Source of the DNA: Lindgomyces ingoldianus
Lineage: Eukaryota; Ascomycota; Dothideomycetes; Pleosporales; Lindgomycetaceae
DNA: 64,000 bases
Direction: 5' to 3'
Assembly: GCF_010093535.1 (NCBI RefSeq)
Contig: NW_022985184.1
Span: 264,218-328,217, forward strand
Shown: positions 10,031 to 22,535 of the stretch, one piece after another
Position numbering within the stretch: the first letter of the stretch is position 1
Layout: every line of letters begins with the position of its first letter
Made by a program: the position numbers and the translations under genes
The notes under the pieces: model-generated
What the model was told of the DNA's origin: nothing
What the model saw: only the letters and a program-made list of their open reading frames with translations
The model's database searches: none

Positions 10031-12046
10031 TCACACCTCCCCTTCCTTCACCGCTGCTTTCCCAGACTTCACAATCCCCGCCACCAAATCTAACACCCTA
10101 ACCTTCACCTCCCAAACCCTCTTCCACATCTCAACCTGCTTCTTCACCGTAGGACCTACATACACCAACTCCGGATGCCACATAGCTAGCGGCCAAAGAT
10201 CTTCAAGAAACTGTGCCTGGGCCGACAGTAACGGGAATAAATCCCCAAATACGAGACAGCCTAGAATCCGGAATTGGCCGGGGTAATGGGGGGATTCCTC
10301 GGCGTGCGGGTCGGGTGGGGTATCTGCGGAGGGAGGGGTAAAGGAAGCGTCGATGGCGAGAACAAACCCGCCTGTATCTCCGGGGCACAAGAGAGACGAG
10401 AGCGGGTAGGGTTGCGTGTAGGAAGTGTAGCTAGGGGTGTCAACGGCGAGGAAGACAGAGGAAGCCCACCATTGGGCCTCGGGCTGGTCGCTTGGTCCCT
10501 GTTCCTTTCTTTTGACGCCATTGAAGTGTCTGCGGGGCGGGTGTTATATCAGTATACTATACTTCTGAAACCAAAGTGTAAGGGAAAGGGGTAAGAATTA
10601 CTCACGTTTTCGCAGCATCAACATCACCCTCTGCAATCCCGAGATCCCGTCCATCGTACCAATGCAACCTCGCGTTCGCCTTCACATTTTCAAACCCCTC
10701 AATCTCCTCCCCCCAATCCCTCAAATCCTTCTCCAGCAATTTCACAAAATCCTCCCACTCCTTCTCCTCCTGCCCATACGTCAGCCGATATACAACAAAC
10801 CCCCACCTATCACCGTTCTTTCTCCCCCCTCCTGCCCCTCCACTTGCATCCCTAACATCCATAATCCACCGCGCCGGCCCCAACCTCTTTCCCTCACCTC
10901 TCAACTCCCTTCTTACTTCATCCTGCGCAACTTTTTGAACCTGACACGTATCTAATAGACTTTCTGGACCAGGCGACGCCGGCGAAAGCCCAAATCTTGA
11001 TTCAAGCCCCACGAGCATAGCTCGCACTGCTCTCTCTCGCGAGCGTAGTCGCAGCGTTTGGCTGTACCTTTGTCTCCTCTGTGCAAACGGCGGTTTGGGG
11101 ATTGAGCAAGGAGGGGATGAGAGGGGAAGGGAAATAAATATAGTATAGTCAGCGTGTGCAGCGATTTCCGTGAGGTCCTGGATGCGGTTTAGGACTGTCA
11201 TCTGGGTATCCGTGCAGCCGTATACCGAGGGAGCGGCAGCTGGGAGCGTACGTAGGATTTCGTAGTCGCGGCTTCGGAGTGTGTTGACATGAGAGATGAT
11301 CCATGCGTGGGCTCGTGTCGTCATTTCTGTGAAAAGCGCGGTGATATATTCCTCCCACAGCTTTGCCGTGCTCACCTCTTGCATCCCTTTCCTTTCCTCC
11401 AGTCTGTTAAAACAGCCATCGAAATCCCGCAAATGCCCCTGAATCAACCTCACAGTCTCCACTAACCCATTCTTCACTCTCTCCACTTGCAAATACCCAA
11501 ACACCTCAACTACACTCGCTAACTGCCGACACGCAAACCCGTGCATTTCTACATCTCCAAGCCTCTTCCTCCGCCACATCTCCCTGCTAACTGGCATAAT
11601 ACCCTCCCAAACCCGACTCTTCACTGCATGAACATTTTTTTCAACAATGATAAGCCGTGAGGGGTCAACATTGGACCCGATCCGAATCATCACGTGACCA
11701 ATCGGGGATGTAGCAAATCGGTCGTGCGGGCCTGGAGATGTCCATGTTGAGTAGGGCGTTGTGAGGTATTTGTTGATGGCTTCGGGCGGGAAGAGAGGGA
11801 GAGAGGTAGGGGTGCCTGTGGGGAGTCGGCCGTGGATTAAGAATTCGATAAAGCGGCCGATTGCCTGAGGGGGGATGATGCGGTCGACTGTGGTGCGAGG
11901 GAATGTTAGGTTAGTTGGAGGGGGAATGGGGGAGGGAAGGTACCGATCGGAAATGTGTTGTCAATGTGCATCCTCCCGATAAATTCACGGGCATCTCGGG
12001 GGTGGTTTTCGCCCCAGTTTGGGTCGATTTGGCTGCGGAACGACAT
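10031..12046 (-). CDS. Hypothetical fungal protein, 627 aa
   Basis: Exons read 12046-11944, 11887-10606 and 10529-10031 on the minus strand and join in phase to 627 residues. Intron donors are GTACCT and GTGAGT; acceptors are CACAG and CGCAG. Without the first and last exons the protein would lose MSFRSQIDPNWGENHPRDAR at the start and a 166-codon tail containing CPGDTGGFVLAIDAS. No transmembrane segment, signal peptide or known motif is evident. The middle is mainly helical, with many Arg and Leu. I do not recognise the family. The 2OG-oxygenase-like gene converges on it, with about 95 bp between stops. Confidence 0.7.
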
Positions 12047-12398
12047 ACTTTGTTACAACACCAAGCTGTTGCAACAGATACGCGTTTACACTGGAGATAC
12101 AGGGCTCAGCTTCTTTTGTGAACGAGGTTACGAATGATGGAAGGTCGTTAGGGTTTGCAATGCCAAGCCTTTACCAGAATCCTTCGAACCGAGCAGGGAA
12201 AGTCGGCAGGAATGGGCTTTGGGCTTGGCCATCCTGGGGAATCTGACGAGATACAGAATACCGGCAGAGTAGGACTGCTGCCTTGAATGCGGAAAGGAGT
12301 GTTTCTGTCCATGGATGATGTAGCCAATGACATTGCCGTGGAAGAAAGACGATAACGAAGACTCTATATCATGGCCTATTAGCAGTCGCTCCGCAATT

Positions 12399-12426
12399 TA
12401 GGTGGCGCAATGCGAAGCGCCACCTA
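12399..12426. other. Perfect 10-bp hairpin
   Basis: TAGGTGGCGC at 12399-12408 is exactly complementary to GCGCCACCTA at 12417-12426, with an 8-nt loop. A weaker outer pairing of ACTCTATA (from 12361) with TATAGAGT (to about 12438) extends the structure to roughly 80 bp. It lies about 350 bp upstream of the minus-strand gene that starts at 12046. It may be the tip of a small inverted-repeat element. Confidence 0.5.
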
Positions 12427-12439
12427 TTATTATAGAGTG

Positions 12440-15040
12440 TCAGAAACTCTCGGCTGTATGAAAGCCAAGTGAGGCCATGTTTAAGACTGATCTCGTGAAA
12501 TTACGAGCTAACGGATTTCAGCTCTAGCGCGTTTTCTGGTAGCTGCATGGTTGCATCACGAACCGGACGTGGAGAAAACATTAACCCGAAGAATATCACG
12601 GTATCCTCTTTTGTGACTGCTTTCAAGCCAGTATGACAGCACGATACCCATTGAGCTTCTTTGGTGCTCGTCTGTGCTCTCTTACATATGCTCGTGAGCC
12701 TGCCTTATCTAACACTCTCAGTGCCCAGCATCAGGCTTCAGGTTCTAGAAGGCAGGTGCTCGAATTTTCATTCCTCATCTCATGTTACACGACGTTAGCT
12801 CTCTGTGCTTGGACTTCTTACGGTCCCGAACGTTTATGCTGGACGCTCTGGATGACGAAGTATCCGCAATCAAGCTGTGTGAATGGTGACTACTGTGTTT
12901 GTTCATGAGATAGTATGCTTCTATGCGTGAGACCAGTGGTAGGAGACAAAGAAGCTCAGAGAAGAGACCGATGCGCAGGGGGAGAGTGCATTCAATGGGG
13001 ATTCATCTAGAGAACTAAACGAGAAACGGGAGGCCGAAGGCATGTGTTTCTGTAACGAGAGGGAAGAAGTTATGATAGACCTGGCAGGAGAGGATGTCGT
13101 CTGAGTACAACCTGAATAGATTATTTCAAGAGGAAGATGAAGAAAATGTATAAGAAACGAACAAAGATATTTGGTGACGCGATTAGAACCGAACGAGTTC
13201 GAAAGGGAGACATCATCAACAACACATTCTTCACGCCATTGCTCAAGTTTCGAATCTCTATACTCTAACAATTGCAGGCGGAAACCTTTCCAGAAACTTC
13301 AACGCGAAGAAAGCAAGACGCCCCTTTGTCGGGATTCTCAGCCATCGAATAAATGGATAACCGAACAAGCTTCTTTCGCACTCTCATACGGATTCTCAAT
13401 CCCGACGCCCTCCACCCCAGCTACTCTCCTATTTCTCGCGAAACCCGACGTGCTCCCACTTACCACTATTACAACAGTAGCGGGCAAATCAAAAGCCGAT
13501 GTTTGGCAAAGGTACGTGAGTGCGCTCAAGCGGGATGGTTCAGTTTGCGTAGCACAGAAACCGCCGCTCTCAGTCCTGGATTTACATGTCCTAGATCATG
13601 TGTTCTGTGCGATTGCAATTTACGTGCTATGGATTAACTAACCTAATGACGTGGGTACCCCGATTCTCTGTGAAGGAGAGCAAGTGAGGGATTTTCAGGT
13701 GATGTTTGGATGGGACGACAGAATTGGAAGTCTATCTTATTAACATCCCTCCCTGCGTGGCGGGACACCCTCCGTGGTGAGACAAATGAGGGGTAATTTA
13801 CCTTCAAACAACTCGATTTCGGTCTACAGGTGAGTATATACAACAAATATTTCGGCCGTATACTATAGTTATTCTTCAGTGTCCAAAACCCCGCTTACCT
13901 AGAAATTAGATTTGTAGGGTTGTCTTTACGCTTAGCTGGTAAAAACCCTCCTTTTTATGTATGATTATGTTCCTTTGCTGCAGCAACACTATTCTAAACT
14001 CTTACCACTTATAATACTTGTAGAGAGGTTTTATGTTCACCTAAGAGACTTACAATAGCCTAGCAATTTACTACTATCCTATTGGTAGTTACTTCAAACT
14101 AGAGCGATTGCCAATCCTGGCTAGTGCAAAACAGCTCACAATGTAATTTAATCCAGTTACTTACAGCTGCCGCTAAGGGGGTTTGTGTCTTGGCAAGCGG
14201 GCTCAACCTTGGCTACTCTATGCCTACCCGTCAACCAAGTCACCTCTTACAGATTCGCCACGTCACAACCATGTAGCTGGAGCGGGTCGGCCGCCCTCCC
14301 TACTTGTGGTGGCGATATTTAGCACTAAACTACTTTTATTACCATTTGATATCCCTAAAGCATCCTTTCGCTGCTAGACCTGTTCAGCCAGAACCTGCAA
14401 TCAGCCTCACGATCCCATCGCCCACCCACAGTGCAGTGCCATGGTTCTCGAAACCCGGAGGCTATCGTTTTGCCTTACAATTTCCATGTACAAGTTCCAA
14501 TGATACCAAGAAGGATCGTGGCTCCAGTCATCTGCCAACTTGCTACCCAAATGTCCCCTAGATTTCCTTTAGGATTCCCCATAGTATCCCGAACAACAAG
14601 CTGGGAGGAAAGAATCCAACGGCGAGAACCCGCCAAATCTTGACCTAATCCCAGTCTTCCTCGCAGCAGATACCCCACGCTTCCGTTAGTTCGGAATACT
14701 GAGAGTGAAGTTCTCCACAGGTCCTTTTGGATGTTATCGTATAGCCAATGTGGCGCCTGACGCTATTCCATCAGGATTAGTGAAGAAGCCCATCATCTGC
14801 CAGCCTCCAATGGGTGGGGACAGTTTGGATGGTATTGGGTGGCACTCGTATTCCGTTCCTTTCAGGGGAACAAGGTCAGCCGCCGGAGGTATACGCTCGC
14901 AAGGCTTTCCAGGTTCGCAAATATTATCGTGACACCGCACATCAATATATCGAGGCCGCACGTAGGCGAACTGATTATTGAGGCATTAAAATAGTTCTGC
15001 TACCATCTTTCTTAATACAGGAACTGTAGCATACCTTCAT
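12440..15040. other. Gene-poor stretch
   Basis: About 2.6 kb without a gene I can support. Open frames of 60-156 codons exist on both strands (the longest is 13171-13641, plus), but they overlap one another, lack recognisable motifs and show no consistent splice structure. The part at about 13800-14170 is AT-rich. Confidence 0.5.
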
Positions 15041-15049
15041 ATGGCGAAT

Positions 15050-15640
15050 ACTATGAACCGCTATAAACTTTCTGTGCTAGGTCCAAAGGCGGCCCAGGTA
15101 CGGGGTCAGAGGAAACTCCAGAGAAAGTCTCGCTCGGGACGGTTGGTTCATGCCGAACAATTCGCTTAGGTAGTAGCACGACAAAACTTCGGAATTCTTT
15201 GCACAGTTTCTTGAACACATACCTCTCCTCGATAAAGTTTCGCCCTTGAGCCACTAGTCGAGCAAACTGTTCACCATTGCTTCCTCTGGCTCTTCGTCAT
15301 CAGAGCTCATATCCATATACTCTTTACTTGGGAAGTTTTCCGCTCAAATACGGCTAGAAACAAGGCCTTTCTCTTGAACAGAGGATTTGTTGACATTATT
15401 CACCTGTCGCGCCTGTGTTGGCTCTTCTTTCGTAGCATCAAGGATTCCGCCCTATATCCTTACAAGCACCAGCCCGAGTATTCCAGCAGCCACCAAACCG
15501 GCTTTCAACGAGACAAGATTTGCCAATTCGAGATCAACAGAATGCCGAACTTCCTCCTTTAGGTCTTGCGAGAACGCCTTGAACAATCTTTTAAAGTTCC
15601 GGTGGGGTCGCTCAGGGCTGATACGCTTATCTTCCATCGC
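15050..15640 (-). pseudogene. Possible decayed gene, family unknown
   Basis: On the minus strand 15637-15452 reads MEDKRISPERPHRNFKRLFK and on through a basic, helical stretch ending in a Leu/Val-rich segment, then stops. Downstream, 15290-15051 reads in another frame as GEQFARLVAQGRNFIEERY and on through LLPKRIVRHEP. Both look protein-like, but stops and a frame change separate them. No family is recognised. Chance open frames are a real alternative. From 15640 to 16420 I see nothing. Confidence 0.2.
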
Positions 15641-16422
15641 TACTCTATATAGCGTTTTGAGTTCTCGGTCCTCCAGAAAGATGCTGACTAATTAATCAGT
15701 CGCCCTCTTCATCTCAGCGTGCGTGAGTAGGCTGTTTCTAGTAATTGCAATCGAGAGCGTGGTCTGCAGGGAGAAAAGTACGGATACTGGAGCAGATATG
15801 TCGTCTGAAATTTCGGAGGTAGATATGACCTGGATGTCATTCGCTCTCCGCCCGAGCAGAAGCGTCATCACTTCTTTTCCGCTACTCCAATTCTCCCGAT
15901 GAGAACAGAGGGTAGCTACTTATATGTAGAAAGAAAGTGCATTATTCGAACCCCGAACTGAGAAGCTGAGTTAGTAGTCGTTTGGGCGTAGCAGGTCAAA
16001 GGGAAAAGCCATGGACCAGCCTTGGCACATGGCGCAGGAAAGGCAGAGTCAACCGAGCATATCACTACTTCAAACATGGAGCAGATCCATTATATGTCCA
16101 AACTGGGCTAGTCCATATAGTAAATCATAGAGACAGAACAGGGTATCAAGGCTAACATTACAGTTTCTATACATGTGAGAATGGAATTGCTGCTGGAGCA
16201 TCTCCGGTCTCGATCACGAGAGTAAATTACAGGGGCAGGTATCGATGGAAGACTATGCTAGACGCTGGGTAATCGGTAAAGGGGTTTGGACAACGCTCTT
16301 GAATGGAATGATTGAAATGAAATGCAAGTAACGAAACTGCCCAGACAATAGATATGCTAATGAGACAAAATTACGCATACTCCGGTGCATTTGAATGACT
16401 GTTGTACAGGAGTCCTGTAGCT

Positions 16423-17378
16423 CTATCTCCGACCATTCCTAGTTCCGTGACGGTTTGGATTCTGATTCCTAGTTGACCTGTGGGTATCATGTCTCGGGAG
16501 CCCCATCTCCTCGTCTGGAACGCGATCCCTTCGACTTGAATATGCGGGGGCCGGTCGACGAACGTCATCGTGGTGGCTATCGTAGGAGGGCGGCCTTGAG
16601 TCCATGTCATCGTCAAAGTCCTCATACACGGTGGCAGGAGCAGATCTCCTTTTCAGCTTCTTCTCCCGTATCTTTCTATCCTCGTCGTCGATGAGTTGCT
16701 GTGGTTTGTAGACGGCGTCAAGCCGTTTCTCTAGTAATCGGACATTTCGAGAGTTGCACTTCATTGCCGCGTCGGCGAGATCGCCGACAAATGGAATCAA
16801 CCCAACAAGGAAGTCGAGGATCAAGTTCAGATACATTCGGCTTTTAATGCCGTCGAGGCCGCACTGGACTTTGTCCATTTTTTCGATGAGGCGCCAAGCG
16901 AAGAACCCATCGAGGACGTCGCCCACAGCAGGAACGAGGCCAATCACTGCAGACCAGCCAAATCGAATGCCACAGAAGTTGAAGAGGCACACATCGAGCA
17001 TGTATGCCCTTCGGCGGGCGTTGGCGAGGATATCGGCGTCTTCGGCAGGGATGTAGGCGGGAATTTGCTTCTTGACTTTCTTCTTTTTGCCCTTTGGAGT
17101 TTCGATTGTCTCGTAGAATGGGTCCTAGTAGGTGGTGTGAGAAGAGTTCAATACAAATATTGAAAATGTGGATTTTTTATATATTTATTTTTATTTTTAT
17201 GTGGCAAAGTACCAGTTGAGCGATTTGTTGACAGTGGGGGGATGGTGGAGCTTAGAGACAGAAATTGAGGGAACTGGGCATGAAGACTTACATAATCCGT
17301 AACGTTCTTCGACTTGTACTTGTCCATCTCCTTGTTCAGCAGCTTCTTCGCTGCATACTTGGCTACCGCTTGCGTCAT
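16423..17378 (-). CDS. DUF4112 family membrane-associated protein
   Basis: Exons 17378-17292 and 17124-16423 join to 262 residues; the intron has GTAAGT and CTAG ends. The N-terminus is Lys-rich (MTQAVAKYAAKKLLNKEMDK). The DUF4112 core has two hydrophobic segments, each ending in the family-type G-x-x-P-x-x-G-D pattern: LVPAVGDVLDGFFAW and GLIPFVGDLADAA. The C-terminal ~90 residues are a charged, disordered tail rich in Arg, Asp and Ser. The molecular role of DUF4112 proteins is not established. The gene is divergent from DCP2, 724 bp apart. Confidence 0.88.
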
Positions 17379-18102
17379 ACTGTCGGGGGATGTGGTCGAT
17401 GGGAAGAAAAGAGTAAATTGATTAGTTAGGCGAGGAGAGTTGATTTAGATGCAACTGAATGCTCCGAGAGGCTTCTTTATATATTTGTTCTTGAGACAAT
17501 GCTCTGTTTACGACTTTGGGGTGCGGCTCTGGGAAGGGCTAAAAAGCAAGCTGGTTGGCCAACGAAGCTTCGTTCCAGAAAGTCTGAAACGGGCGGCTCG
17601 CCGCTATGAATAGAGGACGAGTGCGATTGCTGCAAACGAAAAGCAACAAGTGTAAAGATGATGAAAGAGAGGCGAGAAGCGAACAGGCGAGGGGTGAGCT
17701 TTTATTGAAGTGTGGAGAAGCTAGCGATGCAGTCTTGTCATGCCCTGATTTGAGCGTCGCATCACTCTGTGGATGAGACGTCATGCTCAGACCCAGACGG
17801 ATTTTAGCGATGCGCACAGCCACGGCGGAAGTGCCACAGACGCCACAGTTGCGGCACAAGCGTCGCTCCTGCCGGTCCAACCACGACGCTTTCCACCTCT
17901 CACCCTCCCACTTGCAGCCTTCACCCACACCACAACACCCCCTCACGTGCTGTATTCTTTCACTGATAGCTTGCGCGGCTGTGTACCCAACTCCCTGATC
18001 GCCGAGATCCAGAACGTTCGCTCCCCGCGCGCAGTGTCGCGCCAGCTGTCACTCTCTCCACGCGCACCTGAGGCGGCATGCTGCTGCAAGACACCGGCCA
18101 AC
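17379..18102. promoter_or_regulatory. Divergent promoter and 5' leader region between the DUF4112 gene and DCP2
   Basis: The 724-bp gap contains an open frame running into DCP2 from 17773, but its translation (Arg/Ser/Pro-rich, unlike any Dcp2 N-terminus) is better read as 5' leader. A TATATATTTG motif lies near 17480 on the DUF4112 side. Confidence 0.45.
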
Positions 18103-21100
18103 ATGACCTCCTTAGACACCAAGATGCGGCTAGTTGACTGGCTGGACGACCTCTGCGTGCGCTTCATTATCAACCTGCCGCACGAAGAACTGCAGTCGGT
18201 GGAGCGCATCTGCTTCCAGATTGAGGAGGCACAATGGTTCTACGAGGACTTCATCCGCCCGCTGGACCCCAGTCTGCCATCGATGAACCTGCGCAAATTC
18301 GCCATGCTCATGTTCCAGCACTGTCCGCTGTCGTCGGCCTACTCGGAGCTGCACCACTCCCAGGCCTACGAGGATTTCCTCGCGTACAAGACCCGCGTGC
18401 CGGTCCGCGGCGCCATCATGCTGAACCAGGATATGACACAGGCGGTGCTGGTCAAGGGGTGGAAGAAGGGCGCCAAGTGGAGCTTCCCGCGGGGGAAGAT
18501 AAACAAGGGCGAGGCGGACTTGGACTGCGCGGTGAGGGAGGTCTATGAGGAGACCGGCTTTGATCTGAAGCAACACGAGGGCCTGGTGGGCACCGAAGCG
18601 GATACGAAGAGCATCACCGTGGCCATGCGGGAACAGCACATGAAGTTGTACGTGTTCCGCGGCGTACCCATGGATGCGCACTTTGAGCCGCGCACGAGGA
18701 AGGAGATTTCGGTAGGTTGAGAATGGTAGAGGCTGCGGTGCACGAGGCTGACAGGTTGTGTGCAGAAAATCGCATGGTACAAGCTCGGCGATTTACCCAC
18801 CCTCAAGCGCAAGAACCAGGCACAGCAGGGAAACGGTGCCGATCTGCTCAAGGACAACATGTTTTATATGGTGGCGCCCTTTTTGGGCCCGCTGAAGGGC
18901 TGGATCAAGCTGCAACACAAGCTTGATAAGCAGAGGGCGAAGGCCGGCGCGACTCTGGCCCCTCCAGTTCCTGCCGGCGAGACGGACTTGGAGGAGGCCG
19001 AAGTCAATGACAATGCCCAGGGCGAGACGACCGCAGATGAAGCAACTATTGCACAACCAGAGACCGCTGACACGACCTTCGCTGACCTTGTGGCCCAGCT
19101 TGGCAGAGGCCACCGCTCAAGTGATGCCCTGCCCGAGGTCTCTGCCCAGCCGCAACCGCCGCAGATACTGGATCCTGCTGCAGAGCTCAAGCGACTGCTG
19201 AGCGTAGGAGCTGCTGCACTGCCTCTCCAAACACCGCCTGTGGAAGCACCCGCGCCAGTTCAGGATCAGCAATCCCACCCCCTCCTCGCCATGATTCAGC
19301 GCAGCAAACCTACTGGGCTCCCCCCTCCAAGAACTCCGCTCGACCAGATCATGTCCCCCCCGCCAGTACCCCACAGTCCGCACGGCCAACACCATCCCCG
19401 CCCCACCCCCCCTCACCCCGACCATATGCCTCCTCCGCCAGCATTCCAATTCCCACTCCAGCAGAATCTGCCCTACCGAGGACCCCAACCTCCCCATGTG
19501 CCTCCCCATATGCCCCCCCAACATCCCAATGCCCCGCCTATGCAGATACCGCGACAGTTTATGCCTCCCCCGCCTCGCCACCCAAACCCCGTCTTTCAGG
19601 CCCACGCGCCGAATATCCAGCAAGCGTTTAGCCAGCAGGCACCGCGGCCGTACCAACGAACTGGAGATCCTCAATTTGCCCAATCCCCGCAGTTTCCTGG
19701 TTTGCATGGCCCTGCTATCCCGCCTGCCTCAAAGTTGCCTCCACCAAAGCTCACCGCCCATGCGTTGGGATTGCTGAATGCATTCAAAAGCCACGAGAAA
19801 CCCACGCCGCCAACACCCCAACATCCCTCTCATCCTGCGCCAAGCTCTCAGGCCACGCCGAGAATGCAACAGCTGCCCGCTCTGCACCCTACCGTTGATC
19901 CGTTCTCGTCACCGCGAGCCCCGCCGAGTGCGAATCTGTATGCACCAAGCCCACCACCCTTCAGGTCTCCGCCGCCTAGCGCCAACTTTCAGCCTGCTCA
20001 ACCGAAACCCAGGAGTGCTCACCAGGACAACTTGCTCAATCTCTTCCGCTCGCCTTCCGTATCTGCCGCTACCCCTCCTCCACCGAAGATTGAGGCTCAG
20101 CCCGTGGAACTGTCAGCCCACCCAACTCCCGGTGTTATACGATTACAACCAGCATCACATGACGCCGCACCACCACGACCTGACCTGACCATCAAGCCTA
20201 ACCTACTTGAGGCATTTGGGCAGCGGCCACGGAAGCCAAGCTTGACCTCTGCGACGATCAGCGGACCGCTCAACGCCCCCGACTTTGAAACTGTCAAGAA
20301 GAGTTCGCTTCTCCATGATATCAATGGCCATGGCCATCATGGTCACGGCCATGAACGAGGGATCTCGCCTGGCGGGCGAAAGAGTGTGGAGCAGAAGACG
20401 TTCATTCCAATGCAGATTTTGAAGCGAGAGCACCCAATACCAAGCAACAAGCCCAGTCCTACTGAAGTTGCCGAAGACCGTGCCCGGATTAGTCCGAGGA
20501 CTATATCCAATGAGACCACTCCACAAACAACCGCCTTCAAGCCGCAGATCCTCCGTCGACCTCAGCAGAACGCGTCTCCAGTTCCAGCATCAGCACTGGG
20601 TCCTGCTCCCCTCCTACATGCTGGAATCGGCGTAGGCGGTAGCTATGTAGCTCCGCCAATTGCTCCAGCAGCCCTGACACGCTTTCCGGCCGCACCTGGA
20701 GCGCATGGCGCCTTCGACCGAAGAGAGACATTGCCTTCAGAACAAAAGAGCGCATTACTCTCTCTCTTCGGAAAACCATCGCAAGTCAAATCGCCCTCCC
20801 CCTCCCCCCTTCCAGTTGTTGGTCCAGCCCACGAACCCCCTCCTGCATCTACTAGCCTACCAACCCTACCATCCAAATCTCCCTTTCCCAGAAGTCCCCA
20901 ACCGCCAACGCCAAAGACAATGATGTCCGGCGTAATCTCCCCGGTAAGCCCGCTCCCCGAAAAAGGAAGCCAGCAAAACAGCCCCGCGAACCTTGCCTCC
21001 CGATCCCGGATATCGTCGATTGGCGAGACAATGCCCCCCACCATCGTCATCCCGCAGAATGGCCCTGGTCCGACGAGTCACCCAAGTACCTCAGTAAGCC

Positions 21101-21288
21101 AGAAAAATGGGTTTGGTAGTGCCGGCGTGGGTGTCTGTGTGGAAAGGGAGGAAGGGTATATTAGCGCTGAGTCTGTTGGAGCGGGTCTCGTAGACAAAGG
21201 GAAAGGGAAGAAGGATGAGGGCAAGAGCCCAGTGGATAAGACGTTTTTGCTGGGATTTTTGGAGGATGTGGCTAGGAGAGGACGGTAA
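18103..21288 (+). CDS. DCP2: mRNA decapping enzyme subunit 2 (Dcp2)
   Basis: Removes the 5' cap from mRNA in P-bodies, together with Dcp1, Edc3 and Pat1. Exons 18103-18711 and 18766-21288 join to 1043 residues across a 54-bp intron. The N-terminal regulatory domain starts at LVDWLDDLCVRFIINLPHEE. The Nudix box G-x5-E-x7-R-E-x2-E-E-x-G is complete (GKINKGEADLDCAVREVYEE, around residues 130-150), followed by a box B region ending near KLGDLPTLKRK. The ~750-residue tail is Pro/Gln-rich and disordered but carries short leucine motifs of the type that bind Edc3 and Pat1: ALGLLNAF (~536), NLLNLF (~625), NLLEAF (~682), ALLSLF (~866) and FLLGFL (~1030). The start is MTSLDTKMRLVDW; the longer upstream open frame is not Dcp2-like. 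Confidence 0.93.
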
Positions 21289-21699
21289 TTTTGGGGGGGT
21301 TCCTTGGGTTAGGTTCGGGCCCTTGGGGTGCAGAATTGTTCCATTATCTTTGGGCGGGGATGAGGCCTTTCGGTGTACTTTTTCAGTGTGGTTAGATGAT
21401 AGGATTTCTGGTTTCTTGGAGTTTTGTACGATTGTGATGATGGAGTGTGTCTGGGTGGACAAGATGGCTCATCCTCAACAAATGGGGAAAGCAGCTCGCA
21501 GATCAATTCAAGAGCTGTGTGAGGAAATTTCAACATTCATACTCCTACCATACTCCTCCCAACCCCATTCCTCCCACAACACCGTCTCCCACCAGTCTGT
21601 CATTCCTATCTACTACAAAACTACTCCCTCAAAATCTTCGCCCTAGCTTCATCTGGCGGGCTAATATTTTCTCCCTAGTAGTCCACACGAAGTCCCCCC
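21289..21699. other. Convergent 3' region
   Basis: 411 bp between the DCP2 stop and the stop of the isochorismatase-like gene. T-rich on the plus strand after the DCP2 stop, as expected of a 3' UTR. No gene is seen. Confidence 0.4.
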
Positions 21700-22535
21700 T
21701 CACTTTTGACGGGAAGGCGTTGAGAGGGATAGAGCAAGAACATCCCCCACACCACATACATCAACAAACTTCGGCAACACGCGCGTCATCAAGAGTTCGT
21801 CGACTTCAGGGTCGTCATCAATGATGACTTCACGCGGACAGATGATATGGAAATCGAGATCTGCCCCCCCCTCGCGCACTCCCAAGGATACTGCCCATGG
21901 TTGTCAGCCCAATCAGGACGATGTGCCGGATCCCTCGCGCGTGCAGGTATTTTAGCAGATCAGACGATGCGAAACAATTTGGTTGCAGCTTTCCCAGCAC
22001 GATCTCCTCCTTGGTGCCCCAGCCCCCTGGTGGGGTTAGGGAGGTAGGAATGGCATAGTTGGGGCTGTGTGGGTTGGAGGTTGTGGACTGCACGAGGGTT
22101 AGTGATATACAAATATAGGGAGAGGCAGGTATGGAAATCCTGTAAAGAGCATTGGCAGTGGAGATATGGGAGTGGTCAACGTATGGTAAATAATCCCTTT
22201 TCTTCGAGCTCAGCAACCCATTTCGCAAGTTTATTGTACGGACTCACAAACGCATTCCCGTTCACTCCAAAAGGAAGCGTGTGGTGGATGATCAATGGAA
22301 TGCCGTCGAAAAGCTCACTCCCATCTGCAGAACTACGGCCTCTGGCTGCTGTTATCTCGCCGCGGAAGAAATCTAACAGCCTTTGAACGTTTGCTAGATA
22401 CGCATCTTGTGTTTCTTTAGGAAAGCGCGCTAGGATTTGTGTCTGAACGTCGGATAGTAGAAGTGCTGTTTTGGAGACATTGATAGGGATGTAGAATGGT
22501 GAGGAGTTTGTCGTAGGCTCGGTGGTGGGAGACAT
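21700..22535 (-). pseudogene. Isochorismatase-like hydrolase, frame-disrupted
   Basis: Family of cysteine-hydrolase-fold proteins. The first exon (22535 to about 22181) reads MSPTTEPTTNSSPFYIPINV with the family Asp in ALLLSDVQTQIL. The second starts after the CGTGCAG acceptor at 22087 and gives SPNYAIPTSLTPPGGWGTKE, then GLTTMGSILGSAR. A run of eight C at about 21864-21871 then shifts the frame by one. In the other frame the expected end is open: ADLDFHIICPREVIIDDDPE and on to LPKFVDV, stopping at 21700. The exon junction is also awkward, because the only good donor (GTTGAC) puts the first exon in a phase that does not match the second. The usual catalytic Cys of isochorismatases aligns with a Ser in GLTTMGS. 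So the gene is either decayed or carries a sequencing error in the C8 run. Confidence 0.75.

Noticed and set aside
13171..13641. 156-codon plus-strand frame as a gene
   Set aside because: It overlaps other frames of similar length, has no motif, and changes style midway. It is more likely chance.
17773..18102. Upstream extension of DCP2 from the ATG at 17773
   Set aside because: The added 110 residues are low-complexity and unlike Dcp2, whose domain starts right after the 18103 Met.
19117..19707. 196-codon minus-strand frame opposite DCP2
   Set aside because: It arises from the Pro-rich coding bias of the Dcp2 tail; composition is Arg/Gly-rich and featureless.
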